Origin: an uncultured Bacteroidia bacterium
GTDB taxonomy: Bacteria; Bacteroidota; Bacteroidia; Bacteroidales; F082
Assembly: GCA_902789915.1 (NCBI GenBank)
Contig: CADAPW010000005.1
Coordinates: 1 to 34,335 of the forward strand
Length of the DNA stretch: 34,335 nucleotides
Reading direction: 5' to 3'
Position numbers and translations under genes: made by a program. Below the pieces are notes generated by a model. The model was given only the letters and a program-made list of their open reading frames with translations. It was not told where the DNA came from and made no database searches. Positions 1-8,002 of this stretch are shown here, piece by piece. How positions within the stretch are numbered: position 1 is the stretch's first letter; every line of letters starts with the position of its first letter.

Positions 1-1074
1 CTTGCCTTTCACCGTCAAGGCACCCAAGACGAAGAGGAACACCACGATGGCGCCTACGTAGACGGGGCCGCTGGTGCCAGGCTGGTCGCCCCAGTAGGCA
101 TTGCTTTGTGCGATGTTGTCCTTGAATCTGCGGTCGGCTTTTTCGAGGGCTGGATTTTGCTTGCCGATGTAGGCCGAGGCGCCGCCTTTGGCGTTGGGGA
201 TCAGCAGACTCCAAGTCTCGCCTTTGCCATAGCTCCACTGCGTGATGTAGTCGCGGTCGAGGCCCTTGGTCTGGTTGTCTTCGTTACGGGTCAGCACCGG
301 TTTGCCACGTGTGGTTTCCTTGCCAAACTCGTAGTTGCCGTAGAGTGCCGTCGAACAGGTCAAAACGCCGATGATGGCAGCCACAGCCAGCCCGATGGAA
401 GCTTTGAGAAAATGTCCGATTTTTTTATTTTTGATGTCGCTGATAAGCTCGGCGATGACCAAGATGACGATGGTCAAAGCTAGATAATAGGTGATTTGAA
501 GGTGGTTGGTGCGCACCTCGAAGGCCATGGCGAATGCCGTCAGCAGCCAGCCCCAAAGGTATTTGCCTTTGTAAGTCAACAACACGCCAGCAATGACGGG
601 AGCCATGTAAGCCATGGCCATGGCTTTGGCGTTATGCCCCGCCCCGATGACGATGAACAGGTAGGACGTGAACCCGTATGCGATGGCACCTATGAAGCTT
701 ATCCAGAAGCCGCAGTCAAGTACCAATAGCAAGACGAAAAAGCCTAGCATACAGATGAATACCGAGCCGATGGGGTGGGGAAAGCCTAAACTCAAGCCTC
801 TGTAGATAGGGTTGGTGAGGTTGCCTTTGGGCTGGACAGAGATGTTCCACGCTGGCATACCGCCAAACGGGGCATTAGTCCATAGCGTCTGCTCGCCCGT
901 GGCTTCGTGGTAATCCGTGATTTCTTTCGACATACCCAAGTGCATCTCGATGTCGTGCTGCTTGATGCGCTTGCCTTGCAGCACAGGATTGAAATAAACC
1001 AGCGTAATCACCGCAAAGGCGATGATGGCTGCGACGATGCTCAGGATGTTTTTGTTCTTTTGGAAAAAGATCAG
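1..1074 (-). CDS. YfhO family multi-spanning membrane protein (3' part, cut by window edge)
   Basis: A long open frame runs off the left edge. Its translation begins near NTLIFFQKNKNILSIVAA and has many hydrophobic segments, a QHDIEMHLGMSKEITDY-type loop after the first helix, and YITQWSYGKGETWSLLIPN, all typical of the Bacteroidetes YfhO family. These are large polytopic proteins (usually over 700 residues) thought to act in glycosylation of envelope polymers or lipids; the substrate here is unknown. No ATG lies between the last in-frame stop and the conserved first helix. The nominal start given is a CTG at 1074. The upstream DUF4834 frame overlaps it out of frame by about 200 bases, so the 5' end looks damaged or misassembled. 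Family call is good, start is poor. Confidence 0.75.
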   Translation of the reverse strand, partial: MIFFQKNKNILSIVAAIIAFAVITLVYFNPVLQGKRIKQHDIEMHLGMSKEITDYHEATGEQTLWTNAPFGGMPAWNISVQPKGNLTNPIYRGLSLGFPHPIGSVFICMLGFFVLLLVLDCGFWISFIGAIAYGFTSYLFIVIGAGHNAKAMAMAYMAPVIAGVLLTYKGKYLWGWLLTAFAMAFEVRTNHLQITYYLALTIVILVIAELISDIKNKKIGHFLKASIGLAVAAIIGVLTCSTALYGNYEFGKETTRGKPVLTRNEDNQTKGLDRDYITQWSYGKGETWSLLIPNAKGGASAYIGKQNPALEKADRRFKDNIAQSNAYWGDQPGTSGPVYVGAIVVFLFVLGALTVKGK

Positions 1075-1267
1075 TGTATTCTCCGATATTTGGGTCGATG
1101 TGAGGATTTTTGTCTTCGTTGGAAGGAGTCTTGGATTCGCCTTGTTGGAATTGCTCCATCTGTTGCTGTAACTTCTTCATTCTCCACTTGAAAACCAGCC
1201 TGACAACCATGCTGAAAGTGTAGAATATCAAGATGGCGATGAGTAATATTCTGAAAAAAGCTCCCAT
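875..1267 (-). CDS. DUF4834 family small membrane protein, C-terminus apparently frameshifted
   Basis: The first ~75 residues fit DUF4834: an N-terminal helix (MGAFFRILLIAILIFYTFSM), a basic-amphipathic stretch (WRMKKLQQQMEQFQQ), then a polar tail ending IDPNIGEYTD. In the family the tail normally stops just after a GEYxDFEE-like motif. Here the frame runs on for 50 more residues of Arg/His-rich sequence (EHRRSHHRLCG...) that is simply YfhO coding DNA read in the wrong frame. The genuine protein probably ends near 1075. The gene lies 31 bases downstream of the GT2 gene and directly upstream of YfhO, so the three may be one transcript. Function unknown. Confidence 0.6.
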   Translation of the reverse strand: MGAFFRILLIAILIFYTFSMVVRLVFKWRMKKLQQQMEQFQQGESKTPSNEDKNPHIDPNIGEYTDLFPKEQKHPEHRRSHHRLCGDYAGLFQSCAARQAHQAARHRDALGYVERNHGLPRSHGRADAMD

Positions 1268-1298
1268 ATCTTTCTTTTATATTAATAATGCGGCGAAA

Positions 1299-2285
1299 TT
1301 ACGATTTTTCTCCTTGCGAAGGCTGTTTTTTGACTAGAATCTCGTGAAATGCGGCTCCGATGAATCCTGTGCCGTAGCCGAAAAGTTGGCAATAGGCCGC
1401 AGGGACGCTGAGCAAAGCCACCTTTAGGTCCTTGTTTTTGATGAGGGAGTCGAAGAAGACCATCACGACATAGAACACGATGGGCATAAGCCACAGCCAG
1501 TGGTGGAAGATGCCCAAAGCGACCAACAGCAGGTTGCCGACCACGAATGCCGCAGGCAGGAGGTGGACAAGTTTGAAGGTCTCGGGATACTTTTTCTTCA
1601 ACACCACACGTGCCTCGCCGCTGTGTTTCACCTGACGGAAGAACGAGCTGAACTTGACACGGCGTTTGTGATAGACAAAGGCTTCGGGGAAGAGCCGGCA
1701 ACTGTATCCATCTTTGAAAATCCTGGTGCTCAAGTCGATGTCTTCGCCATAACGCATGGGTGCGAAACCGCCTAAGGCCTCGTAGACGTTTTTCTTGATG
1801 CCGAGGTTGAAACTGCGGGGGTAGAACTTGTCCATCTTGTGCTTTCCGCCTCGGATGCCTCCTGTGGTGAAAAACGAGGTCATCGCGTAGTTGATGGCTT
1901 TCTGTATGGGCGTGAACGACTCGTGGGCGCGGTCGGGGCCGCCAAAGGCATCGCAAGGCTCGCAGTCGAGTTCCGCCTTGATGGTTTCCAGGTAGTTTTC
2001 GGGCACGATGACATCGGAGTCCAAGATGATGAGATACTCGCCTTGGCTGCGTTCGGCGCCGTAGTTGCGTGAGGGACCAGGCCCACTATTGGGCTTGAAA
2101 TGGTAATTCAAAGCCAAACGGTCGGCATATTTCTCGCAAATTGCATCGCACTTCTCCGACGAGCCGTCTTCCACCACTATAACCTCGAAGTCCTTGAAAG
2201 TCTGCCTGCAAAGGCTTTCCAATAACTCATCGACTTCTTGAGGACGATTGTAGACGGGTATGATGATTGAAAACCGCATTTTCAT
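1299..2285 (-). CDS. Glycosyltransferase family 2 membrane-associated protein
   Basis: A 328-residue inverting GT-A fold glycosyltransferase. The start is placed at the ATG giving MKMRFSIIIPVYNRP because the conserved GT2 first strand follows at once; a longer frame to 2393 would run through the promoter region. Visible motifs are IIIPVYNRP, VVEDGSSE, GPSRNYGAE, the metal-binding DxD as ILDSDVIVP, and the acceptor-side YGEDIDLSTR (an ED motif). The C-terminus has hydrophobic helices (LLPAAFVVGNLLLVALGIF and LWLMPIVFYVVMVFF), so it sits on the inner membrane. It likely adds a sugar to an envelope polysaccharide or lipid-linked glycan; donor and acceptor cannot be told. It is divergent from the methyltransferase across a 63-bp shared promoter region. 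Confidence 0.85.
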   Translation of the reverse strand: MKMRFSIIIPVYNRPQEVDELLESLCRQTFKDFEVIVVEDGSSEKCDAICEKYADRLALNYHFKPNSGPGPSRNYGAERSQGEYLIILDSDVIVPENYLETIKAELDCEPCDAFGGPDRAHESFTPIQKAINYAMTSFFTTGGIRGGKHKMDKFYPRSFNLGIKKNVYEALGGFAPMRYGEDIDLSTRIFKDGYSCRLFPEAFVYHKRRVKFSSFFRQVKHSGEARVVLKKKYPETFKLVHLLPAAFVVGNLLLVALGIFHHWLWLMPIVFYVVMVFFDSLIKNKDLKVALLSVPAAYCQLFGYGTGFIGAAFHEILVKKQPSQGEKS

Positions 2286-2294
2286 TATTTTTTG

Positions 2295-2323
2295 CAAAGA
2301 TAGGGATTCTTTGCTTATCTTTG
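2295..2323. promoter_or_regulatory. Divergent Bacteroidetes-type promoter pair
   Basis: TATCTTTG at 2316-2323 matches TAnnTTTG for the plus-strand methyltransferase, with a TTTG at 2291-2294 about 21 bases upstream. The same octamer on the minus strand (complement of 2295-2302) faces the GT2 gene and lies only 9 bases before its ATG, so that transcript would have almost no leader. Confidence 0.55.
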
Positions 2324-2348
2324 CGCTATCAAATGCGATTATCTGAAT

Positions 2349-3116
2349 ATGAAGAAACTGATAGCCTTTTTCACCAAGATATTTCCACGTCAATGGCTCA
2401 TCAAGCTGAGCTATCTCTTTAGCTTATTGGTTCGCCCGTTCTATATTGGCAATAAGGTGGAATGCCCCGTTTGTGGCGGCCATTTCCGTAAGTTTTTGCC
2501 TTACGGTTATGGAAAAGCTATGGACAACCGACTGTGCCCCAAATGTTTGTCTTTGGAGAGGCATCGCTTGTTGTGGCTTTATCTGAAAGAAAAGACGGAT
2601 TTCTTCACAGCGCCACTAAAGGTCTTGCATTTTGCGCCCGAGCAGCCTTTCCTGAAGCGTTTTCGTGCCTTGAAAAACCTCGATTACACCACCGCCGACC
2701 TCGATTCGCCCATCGCCGACCTGCATCTTGACGTGACTGCCATCGACCAGCCCAGTGACACCTACGATGTAGTCATCTGCAACCATGTGCTGGAGCATGT
2801 CAACGATGCGAACAAGGCCTTTGCCGAAATCAAACGCATCTTGAAGCCTGGCGGTTGGGCGATTCTCCTCGTGCCCATCAATCCCGATGTGGATACCTTC
2901 GAAGACCCAAGCATCACCGACCCGAAGGAACGCGAGCGCCTCTTCGGACAATACGATCATGTGCGCCAGTTCGGCCGCGACTATGCCGAGGTGCTGCGCA
3001 AAGCGGGTTTTAGGGTTGTGGAAGACAGGCTTTATTATGAGATTCCTGATGAGCAGCGTGAGCGCATGCGTCTGGCGCGTAGGGGAGAGGAAATCGTATA
3101 CCGCTGTGAAAAATGA
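2349..3116 (+). CDS. Class I SAM-dependent methyltransferase with N-terminal zinc-knuckle
   Basis: 255 residues. A four-cysteine cluster, CPVC at 39-42 and CPKC at 63-66, probably binds zinc. The Methyltransf_11-like domain follows: a degenerate SAM motif I (VLHFAPEQP, ~92-100), an acidic post-strand-2 residue in YTTADLDSP, motif II/III as YDVVICNHVLEHV (139-151) and ILKPGGWAILLVP (164-176). Similar proteins sit in Bacteroidetes glycan clusters, and the divergent neighbour is a glycosyltransferase, so a role in modifying a surface polymer or lipid is a reasonable inference. Substrate unknown. The ATG at 2349 lies ~25 bases after a good TAnnTTTG box. The stop is followed at once by a palindromic repeat. 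Confidence 0.8.
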   Translation: MKKLIAFFTKIFPRQWLIKLSYLFSLLVRPFYIGNKVECPVCGGHFRKFLPYGYGKAMDNRLCPKCLSLERHRLLWLYLKEKTDFFTAPLKVLHFAPEQPFLKRFRALKNLDYTTADLDSPIADLHLDVTAIDQPSDTYDVVICNHVLEHVNDANKAFAEIKRILKPGGWAILLVPINPDVDTFEDPSITDPKERERLFGQYDHVRQFGRDYAEVLRKAGFRVVEDRLYYEIPDEQRERMRLARRGEEIVYRCEK

Positions 3117-3118
3117 AA

Positions 3119-3145
3119 GTAGAGACGTGCCTGGCACGTCTCTAC
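3119..3145. repeat. Palindromic GTAGAGACG element, copy 1
   Basis: A 13-bp perfect inverted repeat (GTAGAGACGTGCC, one T, then its complement) begins 2 bases after the methyltransferase stop. The outer arms GTAGAGACG/CGTCTCTAC recur at 14526-14553. It is a short dispersed palindrome that may also act as a transcript end. Confidence 0.75.
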
Positions 3146-3161
3146 AAGATATAAACAACAA

Positions 3162-3188
3162 AAGGCGATTCCCCATTGGGGTCGCCTT
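3162..3188. terminator. Hairpin terminator between convergent genes
   Basis: The stem AAGGCGA-tt-CCCC / GGGG-TCGCCTT lies between the methyltransferase (+) and rpmH (-). On the minus strand it is followed by TTTTGTTGTTT, so it should terminate rpmH; on the plus strand it may serve the methyltransferase. Confidence 0.6.
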
Positions 3189-3224
3189 CCGTTTACCTTA
3201 AATGAGAAATATAACGGCTTCCGA

Positions 3225-3240
3225 TTCCGTTTTCACGGAA
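3225..3240 (-). terminator. Small hairpin just after rpmH
   Basis: TTCCGT-GAAA-ACGGAA on the minus strand is a 6-bp stem with a GNRA tetraloop, 6 bases past the rpmH stop. There is no T-run, so it is more likely a 3'-end stabilising or processing hairpin than a full terminator. Confidence 0.45.
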
Positions 3241-3246
3241 CGAGGA

Positions 3247-3393
3247 TTAATACTCGTCAGAAACTGTAAGTTTTTTTCTGCCTTTGGCTCTTCTGCGGGC
3301 CAAAACCTTACGGCCGTTAGCCGTTGACATTCTCTCTCTGAAACCGTGTTTGTTTCTACGTTTTCTGTTCGAAGGTTGATAAGTGCGCTTCAT
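3247..3393 (-). CDS. rpmH: 50S ribosomal protein L34
   Basis: A 48-residue highly basic protein starting [18 protein letters not shown], with [19 protein letters not shown] and ending LTVSDEY. It is full length for L34, which sits in the large ribosomal subunit near the nascent-chain tunnel. It is expressed alone here rather than beside rnpA, as is common in Bacteroidetes. A near-consensus promoter lies about 60 bases upstream of the ATG, and two hairpins follow the stop. Confidence 0.97.
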   Translation of the reverse strand: MKRTYQPSNRKRRNKHGFRERMSTANGRKVLARRRAKGRKKLTVSDEY

Positions 3394-3448
3394 CTCTCTA
3401 TCTTATTTATTTGTTACTTTTCGCTAAAAGTCCCTTTGAATTGGGCTG

Positions 3449-3481
3449 CAAAAGTACAAAGATTTTCCTTTGCTCCAACAA
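3449..3481 (-). promoter_or_regulatory. rpmH promoter
   Basis: On the minus strand, TTG (complement of 3476-3478) - 19 bases - TACTTTTG (complement of 3449-3456). This matches the Bacteroidetes TTTG-N19-TAnnTTTG consensus and sits ~55 bases before the rpmH start. Confidence 0.75.
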
Positions 3482-3554
3482 TTTTCTTGAAAAAAAATGG
3501 AAAAGGCAAGAATAATTTAGTTTTGCCTTTTCCAAATTGTTGATTATAAATTGC

Positions 3555-5021
3555 TTATGCGACAACTTCCTTTTCGGGGATGTTTTTCAACGTTTCGACG
3601 ATGAAATCCCAGAAAGGCTGCACGCTCTCGATGAGCAAGGCTTCGTCGGGCGAGTGCGGGTGAACCAAAGTAGGTCCGAAGCTCACCATGTCCCAGTTCG
3701 GGTATTTCGAGCCGAGGATGCCGCATTCCAAACCAGCGTGGATGACCATGATCTTGGCTTCCTTGCCGAACTTGTCTTGGTAGACTTTTTTCATCAGGTT
3801 CAAGATGGTCGAGTTGATATTGGGCTTCCAGCCGGGATAATCGCCGGTGGAGTAGGCCTCGGCACCGTTGTCGGTGAGATTCTTGCGAATCTGTTCGGCC
3901 AGCTTGTCCTTGTCGGCGTCAACGAGGCTGCGGGTGAGGGCGGCGCAGGTGATCTTGCCGTCTTCCATCTTCACCGTGGCTAAGTTGCTGGAGGTTTCTG
4001 TGGTACCTTCAAAGTCGTTCGACATGGCGATAACGCCATTGGGATAACGGGCAATAGCGGTGAACATGTTGTTTTGCGTCTTCACGTCAATGACTTCTTT
4101 CGGCATCTCAGCCGGTTCGCAGAGGATGGCCAGTTCAGGCTCGGTCTCGGCAAACTCTTCCTTGCAGATGGCCTCGTACTCGGCAGCAAATTTCTCGAAT
4201 TCTTCTTTCTTATCGGCAGGAACCACGATGATGGCTTCCGACTCTCTCGGGATGGCATTACGCAAGCTGCCGCCGTCGATTTTGGCGAGGCGCAGGCCGT
4301 ATTTCTCGGCTGCCATCAGCAGCATGGTGTTCATCACCTTGTTGGCGTTGGCGCGACCCAGGTTGATGTCCATGCCCGAGTGACCGCCTTTCAATCCTTT
4401 GACAAACAAGCGATAGGCCGCCATCCCAGCGGGAACGGCTTCAAAGGCAGGGGTCCAGGTTCCGATAGTGTCGACACCGCCGGCGCAACCCACATAGAGT
4501 TCGCCTTCCGTTTCCGAGTCCATGTTCATTAGGATGTCGCCTTTCAGCACGCCAGGTTGCAACTTGTTGGCACCCGTCATACCCGTCTCTTCGTCGATGG
4601 TGAAGAGGGCCTCGATGGGACCGTGTTGCAGGTCAGTGGCTTCGAGGACTGCCATGGCAGCGGCAGCGCCTAAGCCGTCGTCGGCACCGAGGGTGGTACC
4701 ATTGGCCTTCACCCAACCGTCTTCGATGTGGGTCTCAATCGGGTCATTCTCGAAATCGTGTACCTTGTCGGCGTTCTTTTGCGGGACCATGTCGAGGTGG
4801 GCCTGCAGGATGACACCTTTGCGGTTTTCCATGCCAGGGGTGGCAGGTTTGCGCATGATGACGTTGCCGCAGTCGTCCACGATGGTTTCAAGGCCGTGTT
4901 CCTCGCCCCATTGCTTCATGAAGGCAATCACTTTGGCTTCTTTCTTCGAAGGGCGCGGAATCTGCGTCAAGCTGTAGAAGTTCCTCCATACGCCATTCGG
5001 CTCTAATTCTTTGATGCTCAT
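3555..5021 (-). CDS. pepD: Xaa-His dipeptidase / aminoacyl-histidine dipeptidase, M20 family
   Basis: 488 residues from the ATG giving MSIKELEPNGVWRNFY; an ATG 18 codons upstream would add a Gln/Asn-rich stretch absent from the family. Metal and catalytic motifs of M20C peptidases are visible: AHLDMVPQK (H75, D77), LGADDGLGAA (bridging D114), TIDEETGMTGA (E144 general base, E145 ligand), and a late His in VHPHSPDEALLIES. A lid/dimerisation domain lies between. The cytosolic dinuclear zinc enzyme hydrolyses dipeptides, including Xaa-His, for amino-acid recovery. Length fits the family (about 485). Downstream is the rpmH promoter; upstream is an AT-rich region with inverted repeats. Confidence 0.93.
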   Translation of the reverse strand: MSIKELEPNGVWRNFYSLTQIPRPSKKEAKVIAFMKQWGEEHGLETIVDDCGNVIMRKPATPGMENRKGVILQAHLDMVPQKNADKVHDFENDPIETHIEDGWVKANGTTLGADDGLGAAAAMAVLEATDLQHGPIEALFTIDEETGMTGANKLQPGVLKGDILMNMDSETEGELYVGCAGGVDTIGTWTPAFEAVPAGMAAYRLFVKGLKGGHSGMDINLGRANANKVMNTMLLMAAEKYGLRLAKIDGGSLRNAIPRESEAIIVVPADKKEEFEKFAAEYEAICKEEFAETEPELAILCEPAEMPKEVIDVKTQNNMFTAIARYPNGVIAMSNDFEGTTETSSNLATVKMEDGKITCAALTRSLVDADKDKLAEQIRKNLTDNGAEAYSTGDYPGWKPNINSTILNLMKKVYQDKFGKEAKIMVIHAGLECGILGSKYPNWDMVSFGPTLVHPHSPDEALLIESVQPFWDFIVETLKNIPEKEVVA

Positions 5022-5049
5022 AGTGTTGTTTGTTGATTGTTTATTGTTT

Positions 5050-5125
5050 AACTGTTTAATTGTTTGTTGTTGCATTACAGATTATTGTGATCGTTGACAA
5101 ATTGTCAATTCAACAATTAAACAGT
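5050..5125. repeat. Nested inverted repeats upstream of pepD
   Basis: AACTGTTTAATTGTT (5050-5064) has a 14/15 inverted match at 5112-5125. Inside the loop is a second near-palindrome, TTGACAA-A-TTGTCAA. The sequence is rich in TTGTTT/AACAAT words. It could fold as a long leader or terminator structure between the zinc peptidase and pepD. No T-run decides which. Confidence 0.45.
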
Positions 5126-5200
5126 CAACGATTCAACGAAAAAAAACGTCCGCTAAAGTACGACTTTTTTTTTAATCCTAGCAAAAAAGAGCTAGATTCC

Positions 5201-5875
5201 TTATCTCCTGTTCCCCAAGCCGATGTAATACAGCAGCGTGACCAATGACGACAATGCAGCGACTACGTATGTGCCGGCGGCCCAACTGAGGGCTTCCTTG
5301 GCTTGTGCAACCTCGGTTTGACTGAGCGAGTTGGACGACTCCAGCCAGGCCAAGGCCCTTCTTGAGGCGTTGAATTCAACAGGTAAGGTGACGACGCTGA
5401 ACAAAAACACCATGGCAAACATGGCGATGCCCACCCAAAACAGGGCAGGGAAGGTGTTGATGAGCAGCAGACCAACGATGATGACGATCATCGAGAGTTT
5501 TGACGAAATGCTGACGGCGGGTACCAAGGCAGAACGCAGTTTCAGAGGTGCGTAACCCTCCTTGTGCTGCACGGCATGGCCACATTCGTGGGCAGCAACA
5601 GCGGCGGCTGCAACGCTATTTGAACGGTACACGTCCTCACTCAGGTTGACGGTTTTCTTGGTGGGGTCGTAATGGTCGGTCAACTGCCCTTGGATGCAGG
5701 TGACCTGCACGTCATAGATGCCATTGTCGTTCAGCATTTTCTGTGCGATTTGTGCCCCTGTCAAGCCACCGGGTGACATCACCTTCGAATACTTGGCAAA
5801 CACGCTTTTCAACTTCCATTGAACCAAAAGTCCTACAATACCAATGACGATGATAAGAATCCAATTTGCATTCAT
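5201..5875 (-). CDS. Neutral zinc metallopeptidase, membrane-bound (YugP-like, Zn_peptidase_2)
   Basis: 224 residues. An N-terminal membrane helix (WILIIVIGIVGLLVQWKL, 5-22), then the conserved GLTGAQIAQKML, and the gluzincin-like active site AAHECGHAVQHKEG with H96, E97 and H100, followed by LKLRSALVP. Two or three further helices come next (MIVIIVGLLLINTF..., AMFAMVFLFSVVTLPVEFNASRRA, YVVAALSSLVTLLYYIGLG). This layout is the YugP/DUF-type zinc peptidase found in many bacteria. The protease is expected at the inner membrane; its substrates are unknown. It has its own TAnnTTTG promoter and is probably monocistronic. Confidence 0.9.
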   Translation of the reverse strand: MNANWILIIVIGIVGLLVQWKLKSVFAKYSKVMSPGGLTGAQIAQKMLNDNGIYDVQVTCIQGQLTDHYDPTKKTVNLSEDVYRSNSVAAAAVAAHECGHAVQHKEGYAPLKLRSALVPAVSISSKLSMIVIIVGLLLINTFPALFWVGIAMFAMVFLFSVVTLPVEFNASRRALAWLESSNSLSQTEVAQAKEALSWAAGTYVVAALSSLVTLLYYIGLGNRR

Positions 5876-5903
5876 TTTGCTTCTTTTTTAACGGTTTAAA
5901 GCG

Positions 5904-5911
5904 CAAAGATA
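5904..5911 (-). promoter_or_regulatory. -7 box for the zinc peptidase
   Basis: The minus strand reads TATCTTTG, a match to TAnnTTTG, 28 bases before the ATG. No good -33 TTG lies at the ideal distance. Confidence 0.5.
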
Positions 5912-5966
5912 ATAGATTTTTTCCAATTGTTTGGTGAAAAAATCACAGACTTATATGGTTTTTCCC

Positions 5967-5974
5967 TATTTTTG
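5967..5974 (+). promoter_or_regulatory. -7 box for the reductase operon
   Basis: TATTTTTG matches TAnnTTTG and lies 21 bases before the first ATG (5996) of the three-reductase operon. The -33 region is weak. Confidence 0.5.
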
Positions 5975-5995
5975 TCACCTTAAATTAATACACGC

Positions 5996-6763
5996 ATGAC
6001 ATTACATACTTTTAATATCTTTCTCGTTATCATGGCCATAGTGGCCTTGGTGGTGTTCGTCAGCCTCTTTTTCGTTGATGCTGGCTATGGTAAATTCTAT
6101 GACAAAAAATGGGGTCCGGCGGTCAACAACAAGCTGGGCTGGGTGCTGATGGAGTCGCCTGTGTTTTTCGCCATGCTGTTGCTATGGTGGTTTTCGGACC
6201 GTCGTGACGATTTGGTGCGCTTGGCGTTCCTGTTTTTGTTTGAGTTGCACTACATCCAACGCTCGTTCGTTTTCCCGTTCCGAATGCGAGGAAACAGCGT
6301 GATGCCGCTTTCCATCGTCTTGATGGGCGTGACGTTCAACTTGCTGAATGCCATGATGCAGGGCGGCTGGATTTTCTATATCTCGCCTGTCGATTATTAT
6401 GGAAGCAACTGGTTTTTTGACCCGAGGTTCATAGCAGGCTTCATCATTTTCATCATCGGAATGTTTATCAACATCCAGTCCGACGATATCATCCGCAACC
6501 TGCGCAAGGAGGGCGACACCAACCATTATCTGCCTAAAGACGGCATGTTCCGCTATGTCACCTCGGCCAACTATTTCGGCGAGGTGGTGGAATGGGTCGG
6601 TTTTGCCATCCTCACCTGGTCGTGGGCAGGTGCTGTGTTCGCCTTATGGACTTTCGCCAACCTTGGCCCCCGCGCAGCGCGTATCTACGATAAGTACCAA
6701 GTTGAGTTTGGCGACGAATTGGACACGAAAAAAGTAAAAAGAATCATACCTTTCATCTATTGA
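5996..6763 (+). CDS. Steroid 5-alpha-reductase-like membrane protein
   Basis: 255 residues, strongly hydrophobic, about 6-7 membrane helices. The N-terminus (VDAGYGKFYDKKWGPAVNNKLGWVLMESP) and the C-terminal half fit the 3-oxo-5-alpha-steroid 4-dehydrogenase domain: YSPV..., IIFIIGMFINIQSDDIIRNLR, then YHLPKDG-like NHYLPKDGMFRYVTSANYFGEVVEWVGFAI and a basic C-tail ending FIY. The family reduces a C=C bond next to a ketone or an enoyl group with NADPH. The next two genes, 3 bases away and then overlapping, are an Old Yellow Enzyme and a short-chain dehydrogenase. The trio therefore looks like a reductive pathway for steroid, bile-acid or related lipid substrates; the substrate is inferred from context only. 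Confidence 0.85.
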   Translation: MTLHTFNIFLVIMAIVALVVFVSLFFVDAGYGKFYDKKWGPAVNNKLGWVLMESPVFFAMLLLWWFSDRRDDLVRLAFLFLFELHYIQRSFVFPFRMRGNSVMPLSIVLMGVTFNLLNAMMQGGWIFYISPVDYYGSNWFFDPRFIAGFIIFIIGMFINIQSDDIIRNLRKEGDTNHYLPKDGMFRYVTSANYFGEVVEWVGFAILTWSWAGAVFALWTFANLGPRAARIYDKYQVEFGDELDTKKVKRIIPFIY

Positions 6764-6766
6764 TCT

Positions 6767-8002
6767 ATGGAAAACTCACCTATATTCACTCCTTGTAACA
6801 TAGGTCCTATCACCTTGCGCAACAGGGTGATACGTTCTGCGGCCTTTGAAAACATGGCCCATGGCAACCGCCCCTCTGATGAATTAATTGAATACCATAC
6901 TGCCGTGTCGCGCGGCGGTGTCGGCATGACGACAGTGGCTTACGCTGCCGTCAACAGATCGGGTCTGTCGTTTGACGGTCAACTGTGGATGCGCGAGGAA
7001 ATCGTCCCTGACCTGAAACGTCTCACCGATGCCGTGCATTCCTACGGCGCCAAGGCTTCCATCCAGCTGGGACACTGCGGCAACATGACGCACCGTGCCA
7101 CCTGTGGCTGTATGCCCGTCGGCGCTTCGAGAGGCTTTAACCTCTATTCACCGACTCTCGTCAGAAAACTTAAGAAAGAGGAAATCTATTCCCTTGTCCT
7201 CGATTTCGGCAAGGCTGTCGACCTCGCCCGCAAGGCTGGTTTCGACTGCGTGGAAATCCATGCGGGACACGGCTACCTTATCAGCCAGTTCCTGTCGCCC
7301 TATACCAACCACCGTCACGATGAGTTCGGTGGCACCCTTGACAACCGAATGCGTTTCATGAAGCTCGTCATCGAAGAGGTGCTGCGCGCTGCCTGCAACG
7401 ACATGGCCGTGGTGGTCAAGGTGAACATGCACGACGGTTTCCGCAGGGGTATGGACCAGGACGACTGCATCATCGTGGCCAAGGAACTGGAAAAGCTCGG
7501 CGTTCACGCTCTTGTGCTGACGGCAGGTTTTGTCAGCAAGGCCCCGATGGAGGTAATGCGTGGTGCCATGCCACTCAAGACCTTGGCTCATTATATGGAT
7601 CCTAAGAAGTTCTGGTGGCTTAAGTTGGGCCTGAAGTTCTTTGGCCGTCTAATGATTCCTACGGTGCCTTTCAGCGAAGGCTATTTCCTGGAGGATGCCA
7701 AGGTGTTTCGTGAGAACCTGAAAATGCCCTTGATTTACGTGGGAGGCATGATTTCCAAAGAAAAGATGGAAGAAGTCCTCGACTCGGGCTTTGTGGCTTT
7801 CCAGATGGCGCGTGCCCTGATCAACGACACCGATTTCATCAATAAACTGCAACGCGGCGAGGTGACCCGTAGCGAGTGCAAACACTCCAACTATTGCATC
7901 GGACGCATGTACACGCTTGACATGAAGTGCCACCATTGCGTCGACGAGGACCTTCCTAGGAAGATTCAGAGAGAGATTAAAAAAGCGGAGCGGAAAGGAT
8001 GA
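6767..8002 (+). CDS. NADH:flavin oxidoreductase, Old Yellow Enzyme family
   Basis: 411 residues starting MENSPIFTPCNIGPITLRNR, the usual N-terminal strand of the FMN TIM barrel. IQLGHCGNMT (99-108) and the substrate-binding/signature segment IHAGHGYLISQFLSPYTN (164-181) with DEFGGTLDNR are clear, as is the FMN phosphate region YVGGMISKEKMEEVLDSG. The C-terminus has cysteines at about 371, 377, 388 and 391 (CKHSNYCIG...CHHC), which could hold a cluster or zinc. There is no second Rossmann domain, so it is the short form rather than a 2,4-dienoyl-CoA reductase. It lies in the operon between the 5-alpha-reductase-like protein and the dehydrogenase, so a 5-beta-reductase or other enone reductase is a plausible role. 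Confidence 0.88.
   Translation: MENSPIFTPCNIGPITLRNRVIRSAAFENMAHGNRPSDELIEYHTAVSRGGVGMTTVAYAAVNRSGLSFDGQLWMREEIVPDLKRLTDAVHSYGAKASIQLGHCGNMTHRATCGCMPVGASRGFNLYSPTLVRKLKKEEIYSLVLDFGKAVDLARKAGFDCVEIHAGHGYLISQFLSPYTNHRHDEFGGTLDNRMRFMKLVIEEVLRAACNDMAVVVKVNMHDGFRRGMDQDDCIIVAKELEKLGVHALVLTAGFVSKAPMEVMRGAMPLKTLAHYMDPKKFWWLKLGLKFFGRLMIPTVPFSEGYFLEDAKVFRENLKMPLIYVGGMISKEKMEEVLDSGFVAFQMARALINDTDFINKLQRGEVTRSECKHSNYCIGRMYTLDMKCHHCVDEDLPRKIQREIKKAERKG

Noticed and set aside
106..729. Two plus-strand open frames of 125 and 77 codons
   Set aside because: They are antisense to the YfhO coding region, which has clear family motifs; their translations lack any recognisable domain.
2286..2393. N-terminal extension of the GT2 protein to 2393
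   Set aside because: It would translate through both divergent promoter boxes and part of the methyltransferase gene; GT2 proteins start at the IIIPVYN strand.
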